DNA of 64,000 nucleotides. Source: Streptomyces sp. NBC_01016. Its GTDB lineage: Bacteria; Actinomycetota; Actinomycetes; Streptomycetales; Streptomycetaceae. The position numbers were made by a program, and so were the translations under genes. Positions 9,052 through 17,920 of this stretch are shown here, in pieces. Every line of letters begins with the position of its first letter. Positions within the stretch are counted from its first letter, which is position 1. The notes below the pieces were generated by a model that was not told the DNA's origin, ran no database searches, and saw only the letters and a list, made by a program, of their open reading frames with translations. The stretch is from contig NZ_JAPEOQ010000001.1 of NCBI RefSeq assembly GCF_026341035.1, positions 4,898,001 to 4,962,000 of the forward strand, written 5' to 3'.

Positions 9052-11208
9052 TCACTTGACGACGATCTTGCCCGTGGACTGCGGGAAGGCCGGGTCGTTG
9101 TAGAAGTACTCGCCCGCCTCGGTGAAGGTGTGCTTGGCCGACTGGCCCGGCATCAGTAGCGCCGTGTCGAATTCGGCGTCGAAGAACGCGGCGGCGCCGT
9201 GCGCCTGTTGATTGTCGGCGGGGTTGGTGAAGGTGACTTCCGTGCCGACGGAAACGGTGAGGTGCTGGGGTGCCATGGCGTTCTGCGCGACCGTGTTCTC
9301 CGTCGTGCCTGGTGCGTTGGTCTTGGTGTCCCAGACGCGGCCGAGGGTGACCGTGTTCTTGGCCGTCTCGCCGGTGACCGCCGCGGTGCGGATCTGGTTG
9401 CGGCGCGACGGAGGTGTGGGCGCTGGCGCCTGACCCACCTTGCCGCCGATCTTGAACGCCCACAGGTGGTCGCCGCGCGGGATGTCGGGGAACGGCAACC
9501 CGTTGCCGCCCGCGAGGACGGCGACGTACTGTTCGCCGTCGATCTCGTACGAGACGGGGATGGTGTTGACCCCGGCGCCGCACTGCCACGTCCACAGCGT
9601 CGAGCCGTCGGTGTCGTCCATCGCTTCGAGTACGCCGTCGGGGCGGCCCTGGAAGAGGACACGGCCCGCCGTGGTGAGGATGCCGTTGCCGTGCGCGAGG
9701 GACCAGTCGCCCTCCTTGCGCCAGGCGACCGTGTTCGTCCGCGGGTCCATGGCGACCAGGCCGCCGCCGAACAACTCGCCAAGCGGGCGGGCGGTGTTGA
9801 CCCTTCCGCCGCGCGTATTGGAGTACGAGGAGTTGACCAGGCCGTAGCCGATGTAGACGTATCCGGTCTTCGGGCTGAAGGACGGGAAACCCCAGTCACC
9901 GCCGCCGCCCGCGCCGGGGAAGATGATGGTGGCCCGGTCCCAGAACACCGAGTACAGGCCGCCCGCCGGGTAGAACGGCACCGGCTTCGTCGGCTTGTCG
10001 AAGCGGGGGAACGGGTCGGTGAACGGCTCCCCGCCGGGGAACGGCTGCGTCGGTGAGGTCTTCTGGAGGGTGTGCTGAGGGACCTTGCGCTCCTCCATGC
10101 CGTGCAGTGCCTCGCCGGTGCGCCGGTCCAGGACGTAGAACCAGCAGGTCTTGGAGCCGTAGACGACGACCTGCCGCTTCTTGCCGTCGACGAGGAGGTC
10201 GGCGAGGACCGGCGCCATGACGTTGTCGGCGTCCCAGATGTCGTGGTGCACCGACTGGAAGTGCCAGCGCCGCTTCCCGGTCTTCGCGTCGATCGCGACG
10301 ATCGAGTTGGCGAAGAGGTTGTCTCCGCCGCGCGAGGAGCCGTCGGTGCGGGGGTATGGGTTGCCGAACGTCCAGTAGACCAGGCCGAGTTCGGGGTCGA
10401 CGGCCGGGTGGATCCAGGGCACGGCGCCGCCGGTCTTCCAGGAGTCGCCCTCCCAGGTGTCGTGGCCGTACTCGCCCGGTCCCGGCGGCCCCCAGAAGGT
10501 CCACACGACGTCGCCGGTCTTCGCGTCCAGTGCGTAACCGCGGCCGCGCGCGCCGGCCGTCGAGCCCTCGGTGCCGACGTAGATCCTGCCGTCGTGGTGC
10601 ACGACCGCGCCGGCGAGTCCGCCGCTGTTGCCGCCGCACTGGCCACTGTTGATGTCGCAGCCGTCGTCGCCGCCGTTGTCCTCGACGATCAGCTTCTTCT
10701 GCCAGAGGACCGCGCCGGTCTTCTGGTCGAGGGCGTAGACGATGTTGGCGCCCGAGATGGTGAAGACCTTGCCCTCGGCGACGGCGACGCCGCGCATGTT
10801 GGTGGTCTCGGTGCCGAGGTTCGTCTTCCACAGCACCTTGCCGGTGCGCCCGTCGACGGCGAAGACGTTCTGCTGTGTCGTCTCGACGTACAGCACGCCC
10901 TTCTGTACGACGATCGTGCACTGCTGGTACGCGCTGGTGGAGCCGCCCTCCAGGTTGATGTGCCAGGCGCCGCCGAGCTTCTTGACGTTGCCCGGGGTGA
11001 TGTCGGTGAGGGTGGAGTGGTTCTGATTGCCGAAGTTGCCGCCGACCTTGGGCCAGTCACGTGCGGCGACGCCCAGGGTGGCGGGCTGTGCGGGGACGGG
11101 GAGCGCGAGGCCGGCGGGCTTCGGGGCCGCCTCGGCGGAGGCGGCGACTGCGGGGAGCGTGGTTGCGCCGCTCGCGGCGGCGGTCAGCAGGAAGGTGCGT
11201 CTTTCCAT
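9052..11208 (-). CDS. Exported PQQ-type (quinoprotein) dehydrogenase with C-terminal cupredoxin-like domain
   Basis: 718 aa. The N-terminus MERRTFLLTAAASG is a Tat-like signal. Residues about 45-600 form an eight-bladed quinoprotein propeller, with repeated tryptophan motifs (GKVLWKTNLG, GAVLWQKKL, GDVVWTFWG, GKRRWHFQ, STLWTWQCG) and the HHDIWDADNVMAP block seen in PQQ alcohol dehydrogenases. Residues about 620-718 fold like a plastocyanin (VTLGRVWDTKTN to STGKIVVK), but the Cys, second His and Met copper ligands are replaced. I would expect an extracellular alcohol, aldose or polyol oxidase. No PQQ biosynthesis genes are in the window. A ThuA-domain gene follows. Confidence 0.85.
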   Translation of the reverse strand: MERRTFLLTAAASGATTLPAVAASAEAAPKPAGLALPVPAQPATLGVAARDWPKVGGNFGNQNHSTLTDITPGNVKKLGGAWHINLEGGSTSAYQQCTIVVQKGVLYVETTQQNVFAVDGRTGKVLWKTNLGTETTNMRGVAVAEGKVFTISGANIVYALDQKTGAVLWQKKLIVEDNGGDDGCDINSGQCGGNSGGLAGAVVHHDGRIYVGTEGSTAGARGRGYALDAKTGDVVWTFWGPPGPGEYGHDTWEGDSWKTGGAVPWIHPAVDPELGLVYWTFGNPYPRTDGSSRGGDNLFANSIVAIDAKTGKRRWHFQSVHHDIWDADNVMAPVLADLLVDGKKRQVVVYGSKTCWFYVLDRRTGEALHGMEERKVPQHTLQKTSPTQPFPGGEPFTDPFPRFDKPTKPVPFYPAGGLYSVFWDRATIIFPGAGGGGDWGFPSFSPKTGYVYIGYGLVNSSYSNTRGGRVNTARPLGELFGGGLVAMDPRTNTVAWRKEGDWSLAHGNGILTTAGRVLFQGRPDGVLEAMDDTDGSTLWTWQCGAGVNTIPVSYEIDGEQYVAVLAGGNGLPFPDIPRGDHLWAFKIGGKVGQAPAPTPPSRRNQIRTAAVTGETAKNTVTLGRVWDTKTNAPGTTENTVAQNAMAPQHLTVSVGTEVTFTNPADNQQAHGAAAFFDAEFDTALLMPGQSAKHTFTEAGEYFYNDPAFPQSTGKIVVK

Positions 11209-11360
11209 CGTTCAGTGCCTCGATTCGATCAAGGTCCGCTAGATGGTTCGAAAGTTCCGCACAGTAGGTTCGCGGGATGGTGGGTCACGTTAGGGACGGG
11301 GGTGCGGGCATGGCAATACCTGGGGCGGGGGTTGTTGCCGTGAACTTCCTCAACTGCCGT

Positions 11361-12197
11361 TTATGCAGGTGAGGTTGGTACCACCAGGTGGACCGGGATC
11401 ATCGACGGCGGCATGGGGCTCTTGTTGCGGCGCCCCTGCCCCGTCTCCTCCCAGGCGTGCGCCAGGATGCCGACGCTGCGGCTGAGCACGAACAGGCCGC
11501 GCGCCAGCGGCGCGGCGAAGCCGAGTTCGGCGTAGATGACGGCGGTGGCGCCGTCGATGTTCATCGGGACCGGCTTGCGGCCCTCGCGGCCCCGGTTGAG
11601 GTGCGACTCCACGGCCAAAGCCGCGCGGAGGTAGGCGCCCTCGACGGTGCCGTCCGCCACCGCCCGGTCCACGAGTGAGAGCAGCGGGTCGCGGCGCGGA
11701 TCGTGGGGGTGGAAGCGGTGGCCGAAGCCCGGCAGATAGCGGGAACGTGCACGCCACTCGGTGATCACGTCGGCCGTGGCGGCCTCCAACGCCCGTCCCT
11801 GAGCGTGCAGGTCGACGATGTCGGTGAGCAGCTGTACGCACTGCTGGCCCGCCCCGCCGTGCACGTCCCCGAGCATGTTCACCCCGGTCGCGATCGCGCT
11901 GTTGAGGCCGACTCCGCAGGTCGCCGCCATCCGGGCGGCCGCGATGGAGGGTGCCTGCGGGCCGTGGTCGACGCCCGCCACGAGGGCCGCTTCGAGGAGG
12001 CGGGCCTGGTCGGGGCGGGGGAGCTCGCCGCGCAGCAGCAGCCAGATGGTCTCGACGAAGGTGGTGTGTCCGATCAGCTCCTGCACGGGGTGCTCGCGCA
12101 GTTCGATGATGCCCGGCTCGATACGGCTGATGGCTGTGGCCCACCACTGGGCGACCTGGCTGTCCGGGTCCTGCCCCTCAGGGGGTGAGGCCGTCAT
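11361..12197 (-). CDS. Citryl-CoA lyase-like protein (citrate synthase superfamily)
   Basis: 278 aa, shorter than citrate synthase and matching the citryl-CoA-lyase subgroup. Recognisable blocks are IGHTTFVETIWLLLRGELP near the start, GDVHGGAGQQCVQLL (the conserved His loop of the fold), LPGFGHRFHPHDPRRDPLL with the catalytic GHR, and NIDGATAVIYAELGF. Known relatives cleave or form citryl-CoA, releasing acetyl-CoA and oxaloacetate. Its ATG overlaps the stop of the CoA-transferase gene by 4 bp, so the two are translationally coupled. I infer a thioester made by the transferase is cleaved here to acetyl-CoA and a 2-oxo acid; the real substrate is unknown. Confidence 0.8.
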   Translation of the reverse strand: MTASPPEGQDPDSQVAQWWATAISRIEPGIIELREHPVQELIGHTTFVETIWLLLRGELPRPDQARLLEAALVAGVDHGPQAPSIAAARMAATCGVGLNSAIATGVNMLGDVHGGAGQQCVQLLTDIVDLHAQGRALEAATADVITEWRARSRYLPGFGHRFHPHDPRRDPLLSLVDRAVADGTVEGAYLRAALAVESHLNRGREGRKPVPMNIDGATAVIYAELGFAAPLARGLFVLSRSVGILAHAWEETGQGRRNKSPMPPSMIPVHLVVPTSPA

Positions 12198-13396
12198 GAG
12201 CGCAGCGCCTCTGTGGCGCGGCTGTCGGAGCGCCAGCGCGCGATGAGCCGCGCCCGTTCCTCGCCGTGCTGGTCGAGCAGCGGGGGAGGGGAGGCCGGCG
12301 GCAGCGGCTCACCGTCCACCAGGACGCCGTTGCCGCTGACCCGCAGCGTACGGTCGGAGCCGTCCGGATAGGGGAGATCGGTGAAGAAGCCGCGGTGCGC
12401 GAGCTGTTCGAGCTCCACCGCCTCCGGCACGGTCAGCACACGCGCGGCGGGGACACCTGCGGCGGAGAGTGTCTCCTCCCACTCCAGCGCCGTCTTCTGC
12501 GACAGCGCCGCGTTCAACTCGGCGTTCAGCTCGGCCCGGTGGAGCTTGCGGGCCTCGCGCTCCGCGAAGCGCGCGTCGTGGATCAGATGGGAGAGGCCGG
12601 TGAGGCGGCAGAGCGTGGCGAACTGTTCCTGGCGGTTGGCCGCGATGTTCAGGCCGCCGTCGGCGGTCTCGAAGGTTCCGGAGGGTGCGGCCGTCGCGTT
12701 CTGGTCGCCCATCGGCTCCGGATCGACCCCGCTGACAAGGTAGTTGGAGACGGCCCAGCCCATCGCGGACAGCGACACCTCCAGCATCGAGACGTCGAGG
12801 TGGGCGCCCTGCCCGGTCCGCTCGCGGCCGAGCAGGGCGGCGCTGATGGCGAGGGCCGCGCCCATGCCGCCGAGCGAGTCGCAGACGGGGAAGCCGACGC
12901 GCAGCGGGGCGGTGTCCGTCGTGCCGGTGATGCTCATCATCCCCGACACGCCCTGGATGATCTGGTCGTAGGCGGGGGCGCCGCTCATCGGGCCCGACTG
13001 CCCGAAGCCCGTGATGGAGCAGCTGACCAGGCGCGGGTTGAGGGCGTCGAGGCGGGCACTGTCGTATCCCAAACGGGCGAGGACCCCGGCCCGGAAGTTG
13101 TCGAGGAGTACATCCGCGCCGCGCACCAGTTGCTCGAAGTCGGCCCGGTCGGCCGGGTCCTTGAGGTCGAGGGCGAGGGACTGTTTGCCGGCGTTCTGGG
13201 CGAGGAAGGAGGCGCCGATCCCGCTGCGGTTCAGCTCGGGATCGGGGCCGAGGGCACGGGCCAGATCGCCCTTCCCGGGCTGCTCGATCTTGACGACCTC
13301 GGCGCCGAGCAGCATGAGGTGGTAACTGCAGTACGGTCCAGCGAGCACGTTCGTGAGATCGAGTACGCGGATTCCTGAGAGCGGTCGTTCGGGCAT
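12194..13396 (-). CDS. CaiB/BaiF class III CoA-transferase
   Basis: 400 aa from MPERPLSGIRVLDLTNVLAGP; AAGGAG sits 7 nt before this ATG and the frame upstream is not family-like. Class III features are the GAEVVKIEQPGKGD loop, VLLDNFRAGVLARLGYD, and the catalytic Asp in GAPAYDQIIQGVSGMM, equivalent to Asp169 of formyl-CoA transferase. These enzymes move CoA between carboxylic acids in the cytosol without ATP. The coupling to a citryl-CoA-lyase-like gene suggests it activates a hydroxy-polycarboxylic acid. The 148-bp leader before it, after the IclR gene, carries direct repeats. Confidence 0.9.
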   Translation of the reverse strand: MPERPLSGIRVLDLTNVLAGPYCSYHLMLLGAEVVKIEQPGKGDLARALGPDPELNRSGIGASFLAQNAGKQSLALDLKDPADRADFEQLVRGADVLLDNFRAGVLARLGYDSARLDALNPRLVSCSITGFGQSGPMSGAPAYDQIIQGVSGMMSITGTTDTAPLRVGFPVCDSLGGMGAALAISAALLGRERTGQGAHLDVSMLEVSLSAMGWAVSNYLVSGVDPEPMGDQNATAAPSGTFETADGGLNIAANRQEQFATLCRLTGLSHLIHDARFAEREARKLHRAELNAELNAALSQKTALEWEETLSAAGVPAARVLTVPEAVELEQLAHRGFFTDLPYPDGSDRTLRVSGNGVLVDGEPLPPASPPPLLDQHGEERARLIARWRSDSRATEALRS

Positions 13397-13420
13397 GCAC
13401 CGGCTCCTTCTGCGGTTCCT

Positions 13421-13555
13421 GAGTGGGTTCACGGCTCCGTGGTGGACTTACCGGTTTCTGGAGTGGACTCACGGCCCCCGCACGGCACTTGCGGGTCCGT
13501 TACGGGTCCCCTGCGGGAGTCACTTCCTGCTGGCGATGCTGGAGTCACTTCCTGC
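13421..13555. repeat. Two pairs of direct repeats between IclR and CoA-transferase genes
   Basis: GAGTGGGTTCACGGCTCC (13421-13438) and GAGTGGACTCACGGCCCC (13461-13478) match at 15 of 18 positions and are 40 bp apart. GGAGTCACTTCCTGC occurs exactly twice (13516-13530 and 13541-13555), 25 bp apart, the second overlapping the IclR stop codon. They lie in the leader of the CoA-transferase operon and may be regulator sites or a small tandem duplication. Confidence 0.5.
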
Positions 13556-14354
13556 CGCCGGCCGGGCCGACCGGACTGAGCGGGTGGTCGAAGCCCTGCT
13601 CCGACATCTGCCGGGCGACCTCGACGAGTGCGGTGGCGAACCGCTGGACGGTCGCCTCGGGAAAACGGTGGCTCGGGCCGCTGAGCGACAGCGACGCGAC
13701 GACGGTGCCGGTGCGGCCGAGCACCGGCACCGCCACCGCAGTGAGCCCCTCGTCGCGCTCGCCCCTGCTGACGGCGAACCCCTGCTCGACCGCGACGTCC
13801 GCCCACACCCGCAGCTGCCGCGCGTGCCCCTCGCCGTGCGGCGAGTCGACGGCGACACGACGCAGCAGGCTCTCGGGCGCCGAACGCAGCAGGATCTTCG
13901 ACGAAGCCCCCGCCCACAGCGGGAGTTCGTCGCCCACCCGCACCACATGGCGCAGCGGCTGCGGGCTCTCCTGCTGTGCCACGCACACCCGGCTGAGCCC
14001 GCGCAGCATGAACAGGTTGACCGTCTCCTGCTGCTCCTCCGCCAGCTCGCGCATCAACTTGCGTGTCTCACGCGGGAGTTCCCAGCTCGTGTGCGCCAGG
14101 TGCGCCCAGCGCCACAGGCCGGGGCCCGCCGTGTATCCGGCAGGGGTGTCCCAGAGAAGGCCGCACTGTTCGAGGGTCTGCACCATGCGGACCGCCGTGG
14201 TCTTGGCGAGCCCCGTGGCGTCGACGATCTCCCGCAGGGTGACCGCCGGCTGATCCTCGGTCAGCAACCCCAGGATGTCCAGGGCCCTGCGCACACTGCG
14301 TACGCCGGTCGCCTCCGCCGCCTGCCCGGGTCCGGTGCTGTCAGTGCTGCCCAT
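13545..14354 (-). CDS. IclR family transcriptional regulator
   Basis: 269 aa from MGSTDSTGPG (GGAAGG 8 nt upstream). The N-terminal winged helix-turn-helix is clear (SVRRALDILGLLTEDQPAVTL, then LREIVDATGLAKTTAVRMV). The C-terminal effector domain contains LPLWAGASSKILL and the typical end AVAVPVLGRTGTVVASLSLSGP. IclR proteins bind small acids and control catabolic operons. It lies between the CoA-transferase operon (same strand, 148 bp downstream) and the aldehyde dehydrogenase/ThDP/ABC operon (divergent), so it probably controls both and ties them into one regulon. Confidence 0.92.
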   Translation of the reverse strand: MGSTDSTGPGQAAEATGVRSVRRALDILGLLTEDQPAVTLREIVDATGLAKTTAVRMVQTLEQCGLLWDTPAGYTAGPGLWRWAHLAHTSWELPRETRKLMRELAEEQQETVNLFMLRGLSRVCVAQQESPQPLRHVVRVGDELPLWAGASSKILLRSAPESLLRRVAVDSPHGEGHARQLRVWADVAVEQGFAVSRGERDEGLTAVAVPVLGRTGTVVASLSLSGPSHRFPEATVQRFATALVEVARQMSEQGFDHPLSPVGPAGGRK

Positions 14355-14420
14355 GGGACCGCCTTCCGTCCGCTGTCGTCCGTGCCTGCCGCCGGTGGAT
14401 GCCATCCGCGGAGGTCTTCC

Positions 14421-14440
14421 TCAACTGATTCTTCAACTGA
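14421..14440. promoter_or_regulatory. TCAACTGA direct repeat, candidate IclR operator
   Basis: TCAACTGA occurs at 14421-14428 and 14433-14440, a 12-bp step, in the 177-bp gap between the divergent IclR and aldehyde dehydrogenase genes. The position suits an operator or promoter element. The assignment rests only on position and repetition. Confidence 0.4.
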
Positions 14441-14531
14441 CCTCTTGTCACGGCGAGTTGGCGCCCGTACGTTACACGCCGAACCACAGAGCAGTCCACC
14501 AGTACCACTCAGCGGTTTCCTGGGAGATGTC

Positions 14532-16037
14532 ATGCTCGATTCCCTTCTCAAGGCCGGCGTGGACGGCGTGGTCGTCGACGCGCCCCCGTTCATCGCCGGC
14601 CGGTGGGGCGGTGACGGACCCGAACTCCTGCGCACCGGTCCCTACCTGCGCCGCACCGTCAGCCGGACCACCGCCGCGACGGGCGAAGAGGTCACCCGCG
14701 CCCTGACCTACGCCCGCCCCTCCGCCCGCGCCGTGGCCCGGCTCGCGCCCGCCGCCCGCGCCGACATCCTCGACCGGGCCGCCGCGGCCGCCACGGCCCA
14801 CCGCGAGGACCTCGCCCGCCTGCTGGCCCTCGAACTGGGCAAGCCGCTCAAGGACGGCCTCGGCGAGATCGACCGCGTGGCGGACACCTTCGCGGTCTGC
14901 GCCGCCGAGGCCCGGCAGATCGGCGGCGACACCCTGCCCGTCGCCGGACGGCAGCGCGGCGTCGGCAACACCGCCTTCACCTATCGTGCGCCCGCCGGGG
15001 TGGCCCTCGCCATCACCCCGTTCAACGCCCCCGCCAACCTGCTCGCCCACAAGCTCGGCGCCTCCTTCGCTGCCGGCAACACCACCCTCGTCAAGGCCCC
15101 GCCGCAGGCCCCGGCCGCCACCGCCGCCGTGGTCGCGCTGCTCCTCGAATCCGGCATGCCGCCCCAGGCCGTCCAACTCCTGCACGGCGGCGGCGAGATC
15201 GGCGCCCTGCTGTGCGCGGCCGACCAGGTCGCCGTCATCAGCTTCACCGGCAGCGCGGCCACCGGACAGACCGTGGCGCGCGCGGCCGGCGCCAAGCGCC
15301 TCGTCCTCGAACTCGGCGGCAACGCCGCCACCATCGTCTGCGAGGACGCCGACCTCGCGAAGGCGGCCAAGGAGTGCGCCCGCGCCGGATACAGCAACTC
15401 GGGCCAGAGCTGCATCTCCGTCCAGCGGGTCTACGTCCACAGCTCCCGCTACGACGACTTCCTCGCCCTGCTGACCACGGCGGTGGACGGCCTCAAGGTC
15501 GGCGACCCGCTCGACCCGGACACCGACGTCGGCGCCATGGTCGACGAGGAGGCCGCGGAACGCGTGGTGCGCTGGACGGCCGAGGCCGCCGACGCCGGGG
15601 CGCGCGTGCTGCGCGGCGGCCACCGGGACGGCGCCACCGTGACACCCACCGTCGTCGCGGGACCACCCGCGCACGCCTCAGTCGTCGTGCACGAGGTCTT
15701 CGGCGCGCTCGTCACCGTGCTCCCGTACGACGACTTCGACGCGGTCATCGAGACGTGCAACGCGAGCCGCTACGGGCTACAGGCGGGGCTTTTCACCAGC
15801 GACATCGGGCGCATCGTCAAGGCCTGGCGCGAGCTGGAGACCGGCGCGCTGATCGCGGGCGGCACTTCCAACTACCGCCTGGACCATGTCCCGTTCGGTG
15901 GTGTGAAGGACTCCGGCTTCGGCCGCGAGACACCCCGCTCGATGATCGACGACTACACCGTCGTCAAGACGCTCATGCTCCGCGGCCTGTCCGTGTGGGG
16001 CGACACGACCACCCTCGACGGGGAGATGGACGCATGA
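14532..16037 (+). CDS. NAD(P)-dependent aldehyde dehydrogenase
   Basis: 501 aa starting MLDSLLKAGVDG; the open frame extends much further upstream but has no homology there and would run through the IclR gene. ALDH features are AITPFNAPANLLAHK, the cofactor loop SFTGSAATGQTVARAAG, general base Glu in LVLELGGNAA, nucleophile Cys in NSGQSCISVQR, and HEVFGALVTVLPYDD. It oxidises an aldehyde to an acid in the cytosol. It overlaps the ThDP enzyme by 4 bp, implying that it takes the aldehyde that enzyme makes. It heads a six-gene operon with the ABC importer. Confidence 0.92.
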   Translation: MLDSLLKAGVDGVVVDAPPFIAGRWGGDGPELLRTGPYLRRTVSRTTAATGEEVTRALTYARPSARAVARLAPAARADILDRAAAAATAHREDLARLLALELGKPLKDGLGEIDRVADTFAVCAAEARQIGGDTLPVAGRQRGVGNTAFTYRAPAGVALAITPFNAPANLLAHKLGASFAAGNTTLVKAPPQAPAATAAVVALLLESGMPPQAVQLLHGGGEIGALLCAADQVAVISFTGSAATGQTVARAAGAKRLVLELGGNAATIVCEDADLAKAAKECARAGYSNSGQSCISVQRVYVHSSRYDDFLALLTTAVDGLKVGDPLDPDTDVGAMVDEEAAERVVRWTAEAADAGARVLRGGHRDGATVTPTVVAGPPAHASVVVHEVFGALVTVLPYDDFDAVIETCNASRYGLQAGLFTSDIGRIVKAWRELETGALIAGGTSNYRLDHVPFGGVKDSGFGRETPRSMIDDYTVVKTLMLRGLSVWGDTTTLDGEMDA

Positions 16038-17863
16038 CGCAACAGAACGAGCCGCAAGAGAGCGAGACGCACGAGACCGCGACCCAGGACCCGGCGCCGA
16101 CCCCCGACGGGACCGTCACCGCCGCCCACGCCCTCGTCCGCCAACTGGAGTCCTACGGCGTCCGCCACATCTTCGGCACCTGCGGACACACCAACATCGC
16201 CCTGCTCGACGCCCTCGCCCCCAGCTCCATCGAGTTCGTCATCGCCCGCCACGAACAGGCCGCCGCCCACGCCGCCGACGGCTACGCCCGCGCCACCGGC
16301 CGCCCCGGCGTGCTCCTCACCCACGTCGGCCCCGGCATGATGAACGCGGTCACCGGCGTGGCCACCGCCGCTCTCGACTCCGTGCCCCTCGTCGTCCTCT
16401 CCGGTGACATCCCCTCGTACTACGCGGGCCGCCACCCCCACCAGGAGGTCAACCTCCACACGGACGCCGACCAGAGCGCGATCTACCGGCCGTTCACCAA
16501 GCGGACCTGGGACGTGCACCGCGTCCAGGACCTTGCCCGCACCACCGAACGCGCCTTCTGGACCGCGCAGTCGGGCCGCCCCGGCGCCGTCCTCGTCAAC
16601 ATCCCCATGGACCTGTTCAACCGGCCCGTCGAACCGTACGAGGATCAGTACCCGCTGCCCGCCGTCAGCGGCGCACCCGGCCTCGACCGGCCGACCGCCG
16701 AGCGCATCGCCGACCAACTCCTCGCCGCCGAGCGGCCGTTGATCTACTTCGGCGGCGGCCTGCGCGACCCCCGAGCCCGGGAAGCCCTCGCCGCACTCGC
16801 CGCACACCTCGACATCCCCCTCGCCCACTCCCTGATGGGCAAGGGCATACTCCCCGATACGCACCCGCTGTTGCTCGGCATGCCCGGCTTCTGGGGCCTG
16901 GACTCCACGCACGCGTACACCAAGGGCGCCGACGTCGTCCTCGCGCTCGCCACCCGGTTCGCCGAGACCGACGCCAGCTCCTGGGACCCGGCGTACACCT
17001 GGACGTTCGGCGACAAGGACAGCCCGCCCAGCAAGCTCATCCAGATCGACATCGACCCGGCCGAGATCGGCCGCAACTACCCCGTGGAGATCGGCGCCGT
17101 CGCGGATGTCGCCGACGCGGTCCGGGCCATCGCCGCCGCCGTCCGTGCCCGGCAGCCCGAACCACGCCAACGCGAAGGACTGCGCGCCTCGATCGCCGCA
17201 GCCCGCCGCGCCGTCTTCGACACGGCCCGCGAGGACGGCCGCAGCGACGCGTTCCCGCTGCGCCCCCAGCGCATCCTCGCCGACCTGCGCGACGCGCTCC
17301 CCGAAGACGCGGTCCTCGTCACCGACGTCGGCTGGAACAAGAACGGCGTCGCCCAGTGCTACGAACTCCCCACCGGTGGCCGGTTCATCACGCCCGGCGG
17401 CGCCTCGACGATGGGCTTCGGTCCCGCTGCCGCCGTCGGCGTCCAACTGGCCGAGCCCGAGCGGGTGGTGGTCGCCCTCATCGGCGACGGCGGCATGAGC
17501 GCCCAACTCCCCGCACTGCCCATGGCGGTGGAACAGGGCCTCCCGGTGATCTTCGTCGTGATGAACAACCGGGCCCATGGCACCATCGCCGACCTTCAGT
17601 CCGCCTCGTTCGGCCGGTCCTACGGCTGCGAGTTCACCGACGCCGAAGGGCGCCCGTACAGCCCGGACTTCGCCGACCTCGGCACCTCCTGCGGCGCGGA
17701 TGGCTACCACGTCACCGCCCCCGCCGACCTCGCGAAGGCACTCGCCGACGCCATCACCCGGCGCAGGCCCGCCGTCATCGACGTACCCATGGTCAACGAA
17801 CCGGTGCCGACCCCCGGGCACTGGAACATCAAGGACATCTACCGCGGATCCTTCACCGACTGA
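16034..17863 (+). CDS. Thiamin-diphosphate-dependent decarboxylase/acetolactate synthase-like enzyme
   Basis: 609 aa with the three ThDP enzyme domains. The N-terminal pyrimidine domain has GVRHIFGTCGHTNIALLDAL and the catalytic Glu of IARHEQAAAHAADGYARATG. A central domain follows (LIYFGGGLRDPRAREAL). The C-terminal PP domain has the GDGG...NN motif (IGDGGMSAQLPALPM to VIFVVMNNRAHG). The first 35 residues are acidic and not conserved. The family includes acetolactate synthase, benzoylformate decarboxylase and sulfoacetaldehyde acetyltransferase; no regulatory subunit gene is present, so valine synthesis is unlikely. Coupled translation with an aldehyde dehydrogenase points to a 2-oxo acid decarboxylase. 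Substrate unknown. Confidence 0.88.
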   Translation: MTQQNEPQESETHETATQDPAPTPDGTVTAAHALVRQLESYGVRHIFGTCGHTNIALLDALAPSSIEFVIARHEQAAAHAADGYARATGRPGVLLTHVGPGMMNAVTGVATAALDSVPLVVLSGDIPSYYAGRHPHQEVNLHTDADQSAIYRPFTKRTWDVHRVQDLARTTERAFWTAQSGRPGAVLVNIPMDLFNRPVEPYEDQYPLPAVSGAPGLDRPTAERIADQLLAAERPLIYFGGGLRDPRAREALAALAAHLDIPLAHSLMGKGILPDTHPLLLGMPGFWGLDSTHAYTKGADVVLALATRFAETDASSWDPAYTWTFGDKDSPPSKLIQIDIDPAEIGRNYPVEIGAVADVADAVRAIAAAVRARQPEPRQREGLRASIAAARRAVFDTAREDGRSDAFPLRPQRILADLRDALPEDAVLVTDVGWNKNGVAQCYELPTGGRFITPGGASTMGFGPAAAVGVQLAEPERVVVALIGDGGMSAQLPALPMAVEQGLPVIFVVMNNRAHGTIADLQSASFGRSYGCEFTDAEGRPYSPDFADLGTSCGADGYHVTAPADLAKALADAITRRRPAVIDVPMVNEPVPTPGHWNIKDIYRGSFTD

Positions 17864-17920
17864 CCGCCGCCCCCTACTCCCGCCCGGCTGACCCCGTCCC
17901 CGCCACAACGAGGTGACCTC

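Noticed and set aside
13353..14531. In-frame 393-codon extension upstream of the aldehyde dehydrogenase
   Set aside because: It runs antisense through the IclR gene and has no homology. The ALDH match begins at the ATG at 14532, which has a ribosome site.
16034..17863. Acetolactate synthase for valine/isoleucine synthesis
   Set aside because: No small regulatory subunit or ilvC is adjacent. The context is a catabolic importer and an aldehyde dehydrogenase.
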